Shown: piece by piece, positions 42,728-51,566 of the stretch | Layout: each line of letters opens with the position of its first letter | Numbering within the stretch: position 1 is the stretch's first letter | Source of the DNA: Aureimonas sp. SK2 | GTDB taxonomy: Bacteria > Pseudomonadota > Alphaproteobacteria > Rhizobiales > Rhizobiaceae | NCBI RefSeq assembly: GCF_029813115.1 | Contig: NZ_JAPZDS010000011.1 | Span: 90,670-154,669 of the forward strand | DNA: 64,000 bases | Reading direction: 5' to 3' | Translations under genes and position numbers: made by a program | The notes under the pieces: model-generated | What the model was told of the DNA's origin: nothing | Database searches by the model: none | Seen by the model: only the letters and a program-made list of their open reading frames with translations

Positions 42728-43076
42728 CGCCGTCCTGATCGGCGCCCTCATCGTCACGAGCTGGCGGACGGGCTCCATGTACAAGGAGCTGAAGCGGCTG
42801 CGCTCGGAGGAGACCGGCTTCTGGCAGGCTCTGGAGGACGCCGACGCCTCGATCAACCGCGCGGCCAATGCCGTGGTGCTCCTGAAGAGCGAGGGCGTGC
42901 GCACGCTGCGTGCTCTGGAAGAGCGGGCCGCCGAAGCGCACGAGCTGGCCGAGCGCCTGGACATCCTGCTCGACGCCTATGAGCAGAAGCGCGTCGCTCC
43001 AGTCACATCCGCCCCCATCCCGCACGACAACGACGCGATCTCCCGTTTCGCGTCAGTTCCGAACACTATTCGTTGA
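42708..43076 (+). CDS. DUF6468-like coiled-coil membrane protein in the flagellar switch operon
   Basis: A 122-residue protein with an N-terminal membrane helix (MTSWLIDAVLIGALIVTSW), a basic stretch, then a predicted coiled coil (about 30-95) rich in Glu, Ala and Leu, and a short disordered tail. The layout is like the DUF6468 proteins encoded beside fliM/fliN in many alphaproteobacteria; no function is established. The start at 42708 overlaps fliM by 20 bases in another frame and has GGAGGAG seven bases upstream. It could tether switch or export components to the membrane, but that is inference only. Confidence 0.75.
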   Translation: MTSWLIDAVLIGALIVTSWRTGSMYKELKRLRSEETGFWQALEDADASINRAANAVVLLKSEGVRTLRALEERAAEAHELAERLDILLDAYEQKRVAPVTSAPIPHDNDAISRFASVPNTIR

Positions 43077-43121
43077 TTCCAGGATCGCCCGCGATCCGAC
43101 CCCATTCCAAGGACGACCCCG

Positions 43122-43583
43122 ATGCAGAACGAGACGATGGAACTCGAGACCGAAAGCCAGTTCGGTGGCCAGTTCGGCGCCATGGACGCGGGCTTCGACA
43201 TGGACGAGACGGTCGAGGACACCGACGAGGACGATCACGGCCTGGACCATGGCATGGATCACGGCATGGGCTTTGCCGACGTCGAGGAGGAGCCGGTCGT
43301 CGAGGCGCAGCCCAATCTCGACGTCATCATGAGCATCCCCGTGACCATGCAGGTCGTGCTCGGCTCCACGGTGATGCCGGTCGCCAACCTGATGAAGCTC
43401 GGGCGCGGCGCCGTGGTGAAGCTCGACACCAGCATCTCCGATCCGGTTGACCTCATCGTCAACGGGCGCATCGTCGCCCGCGGCGAGGTCGTCGTCCTGG
43501 AGAACGAGGAGTCCCGCTTCGGCATCACGCTGACCGAGATCGTCTCGCCCACCGCCCGCCAGCCGCGCGCCAAGGGCGCCTGA
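43122..43583 (+). CDS. fliN: flagellar motor switch protein FliN
   Basis: A 153-residue C-ring protein. The C-terminal SpoA domain (about 65-142) contains VTMQVVLGSTVMPVANLMKL, DPVDLIVNGRIVARGEVVV and ENEESRFGITLTEI, which is typical FliN. The first 60 residues are a very acidic, Gly/Met/His-rich extension with repeated DHG (DDHGLDHGMDHGMG), unusual in length and composition. AAGGA precedes the ATG. Confidence 0.93.
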   Translation: MQNETMELETESQFGGQFGAMDAGFDMDETVEDTDEDDHGLDHGMDHGMGFADVEEEPVVEAQPNLDVIMSIPVTMQVVLGSTVMPVANLMKLGRGAVVKLDTSISDPVDLIVNGRIVARGEVVVLENEESRFGITLTEIVSPTARQPRAKGA

Positions 43584-43589
43584 CGACTG

Positions 43590-44618
43590 ATGCTCCTGGA
43601 AGCCTATCAGAGCCGAGAGCTGGGAGCGCCGACCCTGTCCGGTGCGTCGCGCGCCGCCATCCTGCTCCTGACGCTGGGCGGGGAGGGCGCCACCAAGCTC
43701 CTGAAGCACTTCTCCTCCGAGGAGATCAAGGCGCTGCGCCAGAGCGCGGCGCTGCCCAACCCCGTCACGCCGATGGAGCTCGACGAGATCGTCGCCGACT
43801 TCCAGGACGCCTTTCGCGCCGGACCGGCCATCACGGGTCTCGAGGACGAGCTGACCAAGCTCCTGCGCAGCAGCCTGCCCAAGGAAGAGCTGGCGCTGGT
43901 CTTCGAGGGCGAGACCTTGTCGGCCGAGGAGGGCGGACCGCCCGTCTGGCAGGAGATCGAGCAGCTCGGGAGTGACGCGGTCCTGAAGATTCTGGACCGC
44001 GAGCACCCGCAGGTCGCGGCCTATATCCTGCAGCGCCTGAAGTCGGATCTCGCCGCCACGGTCGTCGCCAGCATGCCGCCGGCCCGGCGCAACGACGTCA
44101 TGCGCCGCATGCTGTCCTCCGCGCCGCCGCCGGAGTCGGTGGCCCGGCTGATCGAGAAGCGCTGCCGCGACGCCTTCGTGTCCTCCTCCAACGGGGCGGA
44201 GCGCCGCGAGCGCTACGCGACCATGGCGGAGATCGTGAACCGGATGGACAAGGCACAGACCGAGGAACTCCTGTCCTCGCTCGAGAGTGCCGAGCCCGAA
44301 GAGGCGGCGGCGCTGCGCAAGCTGCTCTTCGCCTTCGAGGACGTCGGGTCCTTGAGCAAGAAGGCGCGTCTCGTCCTGTTCGACGCGATCCCGGTGGAGC
44401 AGGTCACCGTGGCGCTGACCGGCGCCGCGCAGGACCTTCGCGAGGCCGTGCTCTCGGCGCTCGGCGCGCGCGCCCGGCGCATGGTGGAAGCCGAGCTCGG
44501 TCGCAACGAGCCCGCGGCGGCCGACGCCATCCAGGCGGCCCGGCGCGCCATCGCCTCCACCGCCCTGCGCATGTCCGGCGAAGGTCGCATCGACCTCACC
44601 GAGCCGGCCGACGCCTGA
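43590..44618 (+). CDS. fliG: flagellar motor switch protein FliG
   Basis: A 342-residue switch/rotor protein. The N-terminal domain that binds FliF (RAAILLLTLGGEGATKLLKHF), the middle EHPQ-like motif (EHPQVAAYILQRL) and the C-terminal torque domain with charged ridge (VPVEQV-like IPVEQVTVALTG) are all present. It follows fliN by six bases. A strong hairpin follows before flhB. Confidence 0.95.
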   Translation: MLLEAYQSRELGAPTLSGASRAAILLLTLGGEGATKLLKHFSSEEIKALRQSAALPNPVTPMELDEIVADFQDAFRAGPAITGLEDELTKLLRSSLPKEELALVFEGETLSAEEGGPPVWQEIEQLGSDAVLKILDREHPQVAAYILQRLKSDLAATVVASMPPARRNDVMRRMLSSAPPPESVARLIEKRCRDAFVSSSNGAERRERYATMAEIVNRMDKAQTEELLSSLESAEPEEAAALRKLLFAFEDVGSLSKKARLVLFDAIPVEQVTVALTGAAQDLREAVLSALGARARRMVEAELGRNEPAAADAIQAARRAIASTALRMSGEGRIDLTEPADA

Positions 44619-44628
44619 ACCCATCGAC

Positions 44629-44661
44629 CCGGCCCCGGCGCTGAAAGGCGGCCGGGGCCGG
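44629..44661 (+). terminator. strong hairpin between fliG and flhB
   Basis: CCGGCCCCGG (44629-44638) pairs with CCGGGGCCGG (44652-44661), with an inner CGC/GCG extension around TGAAAG. Only TCTAATTT follows, so it may be a weak terminator or an mRNA-stability element that lowers flhB expression relative to the switch genes. Confidence 0.5.
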
Positions 44662-44689
44662 TCTAATTTCGCAGGAAGGCGAGCGCGCG

Positions 44690-45778
44690 ATGTCGGAGGG
44701 TGCGGACAAGGAGTCCCAAACCGAGGAACCGACCGAGAAGAAGATCCGCGATACCGTCGAGAAGGGCAATCTTCCCATCTCGCGCGAGGCGCCGATCCTG
44801 GCTTCTCTCCTGGCCGCCATCGCCGTCGTGGTCTTCCAGGCGCGCAACAATGCGGCGCAACTGGCCGGCGACCTCAAGGTCACCTTCGAGAATCCGCTGC
44901 AATGGTCGATCGGGAACGGCATCGACGCCCTGCAGTTCCTGCACACGATCACCGCCCAGAGCGCGCGCTTCGTGCTGCCAGCGACCGGTCTCTTCCTGCT
45001 GGCGGGCATCCTTGCTTCGCTGCTCCAAAATCCGCCTCAGATCAATCTTGAGCGCATCCGCCCGAAATACTCCAACATCTCGCCGTCGAGCGGTTGGGGC
45101 CGAATGTTTGGACGTCGAGGATTCACGGAATTCGGTAAATCCTTATTCAAGTTCTCCGCCGTTACGATCCTGGTCGGTTGGATCTTGTCCGACGAACTGC
45201 CACTCCTCCTGAAGACGATGTTCTCGGACCCACTCCTTCTTCCCGAAACGATCCTGGGCCTGGCCATGCGGCTGCTGGCCGCGGTGTCGGTGGCCACGAT
45301 CGTGCTCGTCGCCGCCGATCTTCTCTTCTCCCGCATCCTGTGGCGGCGCGACCTGCGCATGTCCAAGCAGGAGATCAAGGACGAGATGAAGCAGTCGGAA
45401 GGCGATCCCATGGTCAAGGCGCGCCAGCGCCAGATCGCCCGCGAGCGCACCAAGAAGCGCATGATGGCTGCCGTGCCGCGCGCCACGGTCGTGATCGCCA
45501 ACCCGACCCACTACGCCATCGCGCTGCGCTACGTGCGCGAGGAGGGCGGGGCGCCGGTGGTCGTGGCCAAGGGCGTCGACGTGCTCGCGCTCAAGATCCG
45601 CGAGATCGCAGAGGCCAACGAGATTCCGGTGATCGAAGACAAGCTCTTGGCAAGGTCGATGTATGATCATGTTGAAATCGACCAGATGATTCCGCCGCAA
45701 TTCTTCAAGGCGGTCGCGGAACTCATCTACTTCCTGCAGGCGCGGTCACAATCGCGCCTGGAGATCGGGGCAGCCTGA
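44690..45778 (+). CDS. flhB: flagellar export protein FlhB
   Basis: A 362-residue export-gate protein with four membrane helices and a cytoplasmic self-cleaving domain. The cleavage motif NPTH is at 271-274; MSKQEIKDEMKQSEGDP and the downstream GADLLALKIR-like segment VDVLALKIREIAE are conserved. It switches export from rod/hook to filament substrates. AGGAAGG lies upstream of the ATG. A few segments near 45,050-45,200 and 45,640-45,730 use more A/T-ending codons than their neighbours. Confidence 0.95.
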   Translation: MSEGADKESQTEEPTEKKIRDTVEKGNLPISREAPILASLLAAIAVVVFQARNNAAQLAGDLKVTFENPLQWSIGNGIDALQFLHTITAQSARFVLPATGLFLLAGILASLLQNPPQINLERIRPKYSNISPSSGWGRMFGRRGFTEFGKSLFKFSAVTILVGWILSDELPLLLKTMFSDPLLLPETILGLAMRLLAAVSVATIVLVAADLLFSRILWRRDLRMSKQEIKDEMKQSEGDPMVKARQRQIARERTKKRMMAAVPRATVVIANPTHYAIALRYVREEGGAPVVVAKGVDVLALKIREIAEANEIPVIEDKLLARSMYDHVEIDQMIPPQFFKAVAELIYFLQARSQSRLEIGAA

Positions 45779-45849
45779 ACCGGCGACCTGTCGACGCCTG
45801 CCTTCCCTTCGGGGAGGTCGTAACGGTCCATTTCGCGTAAAGGTCCTCC

Positions 45850-46299
45850 ATGGGTTCCCACGTCATGCTCAACGTTCGCAACAAGTACGCCGCCGATCGC
45901 GAGAAGGCGCTGGCGAACGGGATCAAGGAAGTGGTGGCCGAGCTGCGGCTGGTCGATGTGGTCGATTATGTCGCGTTCCTGCGCATGGACCAGTTCGGCA
46001 ACATCGCCGACATCCTCGACTCCTCCGCCCAGCTCTATCTTGCGCCCGGCGCGCTGCGCTTTGCGGGCGGCGGTGACGTGCACCTCACCTGGGGCTCGAC
46101 ACCCACCATCGATCTCGACATGGAATTCCACGGGATCGACGTGACCGTCCATTTCAAGCTGTCGCTGACGGCTACGAAGGCGGGCGTTCACATTAACTAC
46201 ATCGCCTTTTCCGATCCGGACGCCGATCCCGCGGCCAACACGGAGCGCCTCAAGGCGGCCATCGCCGCCGCGCGCCTGACGACCGCCGGCTCCGCCTGA
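45850..46299 (+). CDS. conserved-looking 149-residue protein of unknown function after flhB
   Basis: The protein begins MGSHVMLNVRNKYAADREKA, is soluble, and has an N-terminal helical half (GIKEVVAELRLVDVVDYVAFL) followed by a beta-rich half (HLTWGSTPTIDLDMEFHGID, FKLSLTATKAGVHINYIAF). It has no signal peptide or membrane helix. I recognise no domain. It sits 71 bases after flhB, is read in the same direction and is closed by a strong terminator, so it is very probably part of the flagellar programme. The start could also be Met6. Confidence 0.7.
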   Translation: MGSHVMLNVRNKYAADREKALANGIKEVVAELRLVDVVDYVAFLRMDQFGNIADILDSSAQLYLAPGALRFAGGGDVHLTWGSTPTIDLDMEFHGIDVTVHFKLSLTATKAGVHINYIAFSDPDADPAANTERLKAAIAAARLTTAGSA

Positions 46300-46326
46300 C
46301 GACCGCCGATCCGATCCGAGGATCCA

Positions 46327-46355
46327 GGGCCCCGCCAGCTGGCGGGGCCCTTTTT
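46327..46355 (+). terminator. intrinsic terminator ending the motA-flhB block
   Basis: GGGCCCCGCCAG / CTGGCGGGGCCC (46327-46350) form a near-perfect 12-bp stem, followed by TTTTT and CTT. Confidence 0.9.
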
Positions 46356-46375
46356 CTTGTCCGGATTTTGATTTC

Positions 46376-46406
46376 GTTAATACTTTTTAACGATCGGTTA
46401 ATACTA
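46376..46406. promoter_or_regulatory. CtrA-like boxes upstream of flgB
   Basis: TTAA-N7-TTAA occurs at 46387-46401 (spacer CGATCGG), the core of the alphaproteobacterial CtrA consensus. A third TTAA six bases upstream gives an overlapping TTAA-N6-TTAAC. The segment also contains a direct repeat GTTAATACT starting at 46376 and 46397, 21 bases or two helical turns apart. It lies about 90-110 bases before flgB in an AT-rich stretch, a plausible promoter region. Confidence 0.5.
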
Positions 46407-46489
46407 AGAAATCTGTAAGATCGTCAGTTTCGGACAAGTGCCTCTTCCTATGAATGGGGCAACCCAAGACCTGTCCCAGGACGCGATCC

Positions 46490-46870
46490 ATGAGCGAGTT
46501 CTACCTCTTCGGGCTCAGTTCCCGCCGCGCCGAATGGCTGTCCGCCCGTCAGGCGGTGGTGGCCGAGAACGTCGCCAACGCCAATACGCCGACCTATCGC
46601 GCCAAGGACGTCACGCCCTTCTCCGAGGTGTTGGAAACCACCGCCCTCCAGATGTCGGGCACCAGCGCGAACCATCTCGTGGCCTCGGCCGGGCGCGACT
46701 TCGGCGTCGACGAGACCAAGCAGAAGCCCTGGGACGTCACCCATTCCGGCAACTCGGTGAGCTTGGAGCAGGAGATGCTGAAGGCGGGCGAGATCTCGCG
46801 CGACTTCACGCTCTCGACCTCGGTCGCCAAGTCGTTCCACCGCATGTTCATGTCGACGCTGAAGGGCTGA
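46490..46870 (+). CDS. flgB: flagellar proximal rod protein FlgB
   Basis: A 126-residue rod protein. The rod motif is [23 protein letters not shown]; the C-terminal helix is short. The ATG at 46490 with AGGA upstream gives the family N terminus; 12 more in-frame codons upstream do not fit. First gene of the ten-gene rod/ring/export operon. Confidence 0.95.
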   Translation: MSEFYLFGLSSRRAEWLSARQAVVAENVANANTPTYRAKDVTPFSEVLETTALQMSGTSANHLVASAGRDFGVDETKQKPWDVTHSGNSVSLEQEMLKAGEISRDFTLSTSVAKSFHRMFMSTLKG

Positions 46871-46874
46871 GCCC

Positions 46875-47291
46875 ATGACCGACTCCATTTCTTCCGCCCT
46901 CAAGATCGCCGCGAGCGGCCTGGAAGCACAGTCCGAGCGCATGCGCGTCGTGTCCGAGAACGTCGCCAACGCGCGTTCCACGGGCGAAACGCCGGGCAGC
47001 GATCCCTATCGCCGCAAGACGGTGGCCTTCACCAGCGAGATGGACCGGCTGCTCGGCGCCGACCTCGTGCGCATCAAGTCGGTCGGCACCGATCGCTCCG
47101 ACTTCAAGATGGAGCTCGACCCCGGCAACCCGGCCGCCGACAAGGACGGCTACGTCAAGATGCCGAACGTCAACATGCTGGTCGAGATGGCCGACATGCG
47201 CGAGGCCAACCGGTCCTACGAAGCGAACCTGCAGGTGATCAAGCAGGCGCGCGAACTCATCAACCTCACCATCGATCTCATGAGAGGCTGA
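46875..47291 (+). CDS. flgC: flagellar proximal rod protein FlgC
   Basis: A 138-residue rod protein with the N-terminal motif [21 protein letters not shown] and C-terminal [18 protein letters not shown]. Four bases separate it from flgB. Confidence 0.96.
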   Translation: MTDSISSALKIAASGLEAQSERMRVVSENVANARSTGETPGSDPYRRKTVAFTSEMDRLLGADLVRIKSVGTDRSDFKMELDPGNPAADKDGYVKMPNVNMLVEMADMREANRSYEANLQVIKQARELINLTIDLMRG

Positions 47292-47296
47292 CGCCC

Positions 47297-47620
47297 ATGA
47301 TCCCCGCCATCGGCAACGCCATGCCGCGCGTCGACGCCCTGCGCCTCGACGGCCTGTCCGCCCCCTCCGTCGCCGCCGGCGCGTCCAACGTCGCGGAGGC
47401 CGGCCAGGGCTTCGCCGCCGCCATGACCGAGATCGCCCGCGAGGCGAGCCAGACCATGAAGAGCGCGGAGACGGTCTCCATCCAGGGCGTCAACGGCAAG
47501 GCCTCCGCGCAGGCCGTCGTCGACGCCGTGATGGGCGCCGAGCGGACGCTCCAGACGGCCGTCGCGCTGCGCGACAAGGTCGTCTCCGCCTATCTCGAAC
47601 TTTCCCGCATGTCGATCTAA
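47297..47620 (+). CDS. fliE: flagellar hook-basal body protein FliE
   Basis: A 107-residue MS ring-rod junction protein. The C-terminal half has the FliE signature AVVDAVMGAERTLQTAVALRD followed by KVVSAYLELSRM. Starts five bases after flgC. Confidence 0.95.
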   Translation: MIPAIGNAMPRVDALRLDGLSAPSVAAGASNVAEAGQGFAAAMTEIAREASQTMKSAETVSIQGVNGKASAQAVVDAVMGAERTLQTAVALRDKVVSAYLELSRMSI

Positions 47621-47635
47621 CGAAAGTACAAGCCC

Positions 47636-48418
47636 ATGCGCGCCCTTGCGATCGCCGCGACCGGCATGAACGCCCAGCAGACCAATGTCGAAGTGATCGC
47701 GAACAACATCGCGAACATCAACACCACCGGCTTCAAGCGCTCGCGCGCCGAGTTCACCGATCTTCTCTACCAGGTGGAGCGGATGCAGGGCGTGCCGGCG
47801 CGCGGCGGCGAGAACGTCGTGCCCGAGGGGGCGCGGATCGGCCTCGGCGTGCGCACGGCCGCCGTGCGCGCCGTCCATATCCAGGGCGCGCTCGAGCAGA
47901 CCGGCAACAATCTCGACCTCGCCATCAACGGCCAGGGCTGGTTCCAGATCCAGGGCCCGGGCGGCGAGACGCTCTATACGCGCGACGGCGCCTTTAACAA
48001 GAACGACGCCGGCCAGATCGTCACCATCGACGGCTTCACCGTCGATCCCGGCATCACCGTGCCGCAGAACACGACGGACATCGCCGTCAACGATTCGGGC
48101 GAGGTCTATGCCACGGTGGACGGCGAGGCGCAGCTCATCGGCCAGTTGACGATCGTCAACTTCGCCAACGAGCCCGGTCTGGCCGCCGAGGGCGGAAACC
48201 TCTTCCGCGAGACGGCCGCCTCCGGCGCGCCGATCGCTGGCGTGCCGGGCGATCCGGGTTACGGCGTCATCAAGCAGGGCTACCTGGAAAACTCCAACGT
48301 CGATCCGGTGAAGGAAATCTCCGAGCTGATCTCGGCGCAGCGCGCCTACGAGATGAACTCCAAGGTCATCCAGGCCGCAGACGAGATGTCCGGCGTCGTC
48401 TCCAAGGGTATCCGCTAA
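47636..48418 (+). CDS. flgG: flagellar distal rod protein FlgG
   Basis: A 260-residue distal rod protein. [20 protein letters not shown] and [19 protein letters not shown] form the N-terminal motif; [21 protein letters not shown] and the C-terminal [18 protein letters not shown] are typical FlgG. Confidence 0.97.
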   Translation: MRALAIAATGMNAQQTNVEVIANNIANINTTGFKRSRAEFTDLLYQVERMQGVPARGGENVVPEGARIGLGVRTAAVRAVHIQGALEQTGNNLDLAINGQGWFQIQGPGGETLYTRDGAFNKNDAGQIVTIDGFTVDPGITVPQNTTDIAVNDSGEVYATVDGEAQLIGQLTIVNFANEPGLAAEGGNLFRETAASGAPIAGVPGDPGYGVIKQGYLENSNVDPVKEISELISAQRAYEMNSKVIQAADEMSGVVSKGIR

Positions 48419-48423
48419 GCGTC

Positions 48424-48900
48424 ATGACCGTCCTCGTCCGCACCGTCCGAAACGTCCTGGCCGCCGCCGCGCTCGGTCTCGTCCCGGCCGCAGGCTCTGC
48501 GGGCGCGGCGGACCTCAACCTTCCCGTGCCGACGGTCGTGGTCTATCCCGGCCAGAGCGTTCTGGAGCGGGGCGTCATCTCGGCCCGCTTCACCGTTCCC
48601 GGCAATCAGCTCTCCGCCTATGTGGTGGAGGAGGGCATGCTGAAGGACCGGCTCGCCCGCCGCACCCTTCTGCCCAACCAGCCGATCCTGCTCAGCGACC
48701 TGAAGTCGCCCGACGCCGTGACCGTCGGCGTGCCGGTGACGCTCGTCTACCGCGAGGAAGGGCTGCTGATCACCGGCAAGGGCGTGCCGCTCCAGTCCGC
48801 CCAGGCGGGTCAGGCGGTTCGCGTGCGCAACGTCGACAGCGGCGTTACCATCAGCGGCGTGGCGAGCGAAGACGGAAGCATCGAGGTGTCCTCGCGATGA
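48424..48900 (+). CDS. flgA: flagellar P-ring assembly chaperone FlgA
   Basis: A 158-residue periplasmic protein with a signal peptide (about 1-29) and a SAF-like domain (LARRTLLPNQPILLSDL; VRVRNVDSGVTISG). It is the short form, lacking the N-terminal CBM-like part of enterobacterial FlgA. Its stop overlaps flgI (ATGA). Confidence 0.9.
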   Translation: MTVLVRTVRNVLAAAALGLVPAAGSAGAADLNLPVPTVVVYPGQSVLERGVISARFTVPGNQLSAYVVEEGMLKDRLARRTLLPNQPILLSDLKSPDAVTVGVPVTLVYREEGLLITGKGVPLQSAQAGQAVRVRNVDSGVTISGVASEDGSIEVSSR

Positions 48901-50102
48901 CCGCTGTGATCAGACGTCTCCTGGTCGGCTCCTGCCTCCTCGGTCTCGCGCTTCCGGCCGATGCGGCCGACTACGGCACCGCCGGCTACGGCTATGCGCA
49001 GGCCGGTATCGGCGCGCACGAGAGCTTCAGGACCGTCGTGCCGCGCGCCCACCAGTCGGGCGGCGTGCGCATCAAGGACGTCACCACCATCAAGGGCGTG
49101 CGTGACAACCAGCTCGTGGGTTACGGCCTCGTCATCGGCCTGCAGGGCACGGGCGACAGCTTGCGCAACTCGCCCTTCACCGAGCAGTCGCTGCAGTCGA
49201 TGCTCGACCGGATGGGCGTCAACGTGCGCGGCGCGAACCCGCGCACCCGCAACGTCGCCGCCGTCATCGTCACGGCTGACCTCCCGGCCTTCGCCGGCAT
49301 CGGCTCGCGCATCGACGTGTCGGTCTCCTCGCTCGGCGACGCCGCCTCGCTGATGGGCGGCACGCTGGTGATGACGCCGCTCTACGGTCCCGACGGCGAA
49401 ATCTACGCGGTGGGGCAGGGGGCGCTCGCCGTCAGCGGCTTCACCTCGGAAGGGACGAGCGAGAGCCTGACGCAGGGGACCCCCACCACCGGGCGCATCG
49501 CCGGCGGCGCGCTGATCGAGCGCGAAGTGCCGCGCGCGACGGTGGACACGCCGATCATCACGATGGAGCTGCGCAATCCGGACTACCGGACCGCGATCCG
49601 CGTGGTGGACGCGATCAACGCCTTCTCGGCCCGCACCTACGGCAAGCCGGTGGCGCGCGAGCAGGACTTCCGCACGATCTCGCTGACGCGGCCGGACAAG
49701 CTGTCCTCGACTCGCTTCATCGCCGATCTCGGCGACCTGATGATCGAGCCGGACATGGCCGCGCGCGTCGTCATCGACGAGCGCACGGGCACCGTCGTGA
49801 TCGGCAAGGACGTCCAGATCTCGACCGTCGCCGTGACCCACGGCAGCTTGACGGTGCGCATCACCGACATTCCCAACGTGTCCCAGCCCGCGCCCTTCAG
49901 CGATGGGCAGACGGTGGTGACCGCGGACACGACGGTGAACGCGGAGCAGGGCGGCGGCAACCTCGCCATCGTGCAAGGGGCCAATCTCGAAAGCGTGGTG
50001 CGCGGGCTCAACCGCCTCGGCCTCAAGCCGACGGGCATCATCGCCATTCTTCAGGCTATCAAGACGGCCGGCGCCATGCAGGCCGAGATCGTGGTGCAGT
50101 GA
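48897..50102 (+). CDS. flgI: flagellar P-ring protein FlgI
   Basis: A 401-residue periplasmic ring protein with a signal peptide (about 1-24). VRIKDVTTIKGVRDNQLVGYGL, VIGLQGTGDS and DLPAFAGIGSRIDVSVSSLG are FlgI hallmarks. It overlaps both flgA and motE. Confidence 0.97.
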   Translation: MTAVIRRLLVGSCLLGLALPADAADYGTAGYGYAQAGIGAHESFRTVVPRAHQSGGVRIKDVTTIKGVRDNQLVGYGLVIGLQGTGDSLRNSPFTEQSLQSMLDRMGVNVRGANPRTRNVAAVIVTADLPAFAGIGSRIDVSVSSLGDAASLMGGTLVMTPLYGPDGEIYAVGQGALAVSGFTSEGTSESLTQGTPTTGRIAGGALIEREVPRATVDTPIITMELRNPDYRTAIRVVDAINAFSARTYGKPVAREQDFRTISLTRPDKLSSTRFIADLGDLMIEPDMAARVVIDERTGTVVIGKDVQISTVAVTHGSLTVRITDIPNVSQPAPFSDGQTVVTADTTVNAEQGGGNLAIVQGANLESVVRGLNRLGLKPTGIIAILQAIKTAGAMQAEIVVQ

Positions 50103-50719
50103 TGACCTCAGCCGTTTCTCCGCGCGCCCGCACCGGGCTCGGCCTCGCGCTGCCGCTCCTCCTGGCCGCCTGGACCGCCGGCTCGGCCCTCGCCGCCGAG
50201 GGGGGCGCCGCCGCGCCGCCGCCACAGATGCCCACGACCCCGGCCAAGGTGCGCGTCATCGGCGAGGACGGAAAGGAGATCGTGCCGGTCGCCGTGCCGA
50301 TGTCCGACACCGACCGCTACTGCTCCAACATCGCCAATCCCGCGCTCGACGCGCGCAACGCCATGCAGCTCGCCGAGATCAAGCAGGCGGAGGACCAGAT
50401 CTCCGCGAAGATCGACGAGCTGGAGGCCAAGCGTGCCGAGGTCGAGAAGTGGCTCGGCGAGCGGCGCGACTTCATCGAGTCGACCTCCGACATCGTGATC
50501 GGCATTTATGCGGGCATGAAGCCGGACGCAGCCGCCGCGCAGATGGCCGCGCTCGACCGGCCCGTGGCGGCCTCGCTGCTGACGCGCCTCAAGCCGCGTC
50601 AGGCCAGCTCGATCCTCGCCGAAATGCCGGCGCCCGTCGCCTCCGAGCTCGCGGCGCTGATCGTCAAGAAGACCGACCGCGCCTCCGCCGAGGCCGGTTC
50701 GAAGGACAAGAGCCTGTGA
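50102..50719 (+). CDS. motE: MotE, chaperone for MotC
   Basis: A 205-residue periplasmic protein with a signal peptide (about 1-32), a coiled coil (about 80-125) and a MgtE-N/FliG-like helical end (AASLLTRLKPRQASSILAEM). In Sinorhizobium MotE specifically stabilises the motility protein MotC, whose gene lies 7 kb downstream here. The ATG at 50102 overlaps the flgI stop by one base; a GTG one codon earlier is also possible. Confidence 0.87.
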   Translation: MTSAVSPRARTGLGLALPLLLAAWTAGSALAAEGGAAAPPPQMPTTPAKVRVIGEDGKEIVPVAVPMSDTDRYCSNIANPALDARNAMQLAEIKQAEDQISAKIDELEAKRAEVEKWLGERRDFIESTSDIVIGIYAGMKPDAAAAQMAALDRPVAASLLTRLKPRQASSILAEMPAPVASELAALIVKKTDRASAEAGSKDKSL

Positions 50720-51426
50720 GAGCCATCGCCCCCCTCCTGGCCGTCGGCCTCCTCGCCGGCTGCTCCACGACGCGCGAGGACGTGTTCCGCGAGCCGGTGC
50801 TGTCGCCCGTGGGAACCGGGCTCTACCAGAACGCCCCGATCGTGCAGCCGGCGCCCGGCCCTGGCCCGACCGACCTGCCACGGCACGTGAACTCGCTCTG
50901 GACGGGCCGCAATGCCGACCTCTTCCGTGACACGCGCGCGCTCAACGTCGGCGACATCGTCACGGTCAAGATCAAGATCGACGACAAGGCCTCGCTCGAC
51001 AACAACACCAAGCGTTCGCGCGATTCCGGCGTGAATGTCGGCGCGGACCTCAAGGGCTCGATCGGATCCTACGGCCTGCCGACGGTCGGCACGACGCTCG
51101 GCCTCAAGAACGGCACCAAGGCGACGGGCAAGGGCACCGTGGACCGCAAGGAGGAGATCAATGTCTCCGTCGCGGCCGTGGTGACGCAGGTCCTGCCGAA
51201 CGGGAACCTCTACATCGCCGGTCAGCAGGAGGTGCGCGTCAACTTCGAGGTGCGCGTCCTGTCCATCGCCGGCATCATCCGGCCGGGCGATATCCTGCCC
51301 AACAACACGATCAACTACGACAAGATCGCCGAAGCGCGCATCTCCTACGGCGGGCGCGGACGGTTGACCGAAGTGCAACAGCCGGGCTGGGGCCAGCAGG
51401 TCCTCGACACGGTCCTGCCTTACTGA
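50716..51426 (+). CDS. flgH: flagellar L-ring lipoprotein FlgH
   Basis: A 236-residue outer-membrane ring protein. The leader ends in the lipobox LLAGC (Cys about 15). Conserved parts are LNVGDIVTVKIKIDDKASLDN and NGNLYIAGQQEVRVNFE, then GIIRPGDILPNNTI. The GTG start lies inside the motE stop (GTGA). Confidence 0.95.
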   Translation: MRAIAPLLAVGLLAGCSTTREDVFREPVLSPVGTGLYQNAPIVQPAPGPGPTDLPRHVNSLWTGRNADLFRDTRALNVGDIVTVKIKIDDKASLDNNTKRSRDSGVNVGADLKGSIGSYGLPTVGTTLGLKNGTKATGKGTVDRKEEINVSVAAVVTQVLPNGNLYIAGQQEVRVNFEVRVLSIAGIIRPGDILPNNTINYDKIAEARISYGGRGRLTEVQQPGWGQQVLDTVLPY

Positions 51427-51566
51427 CCTCGGCGGTCCCGTCGCATCGCGGCAAGGCTCGCGACAGGGCAATTCGTTAACACTTCCTTGCCGGGCCGCGG
51501 TGCCCGGCGGGAAACTCCCGCCTCCTCCGCGCCCGGCAGCCCCATTCCATGCCGCCGGAGCGCCGA

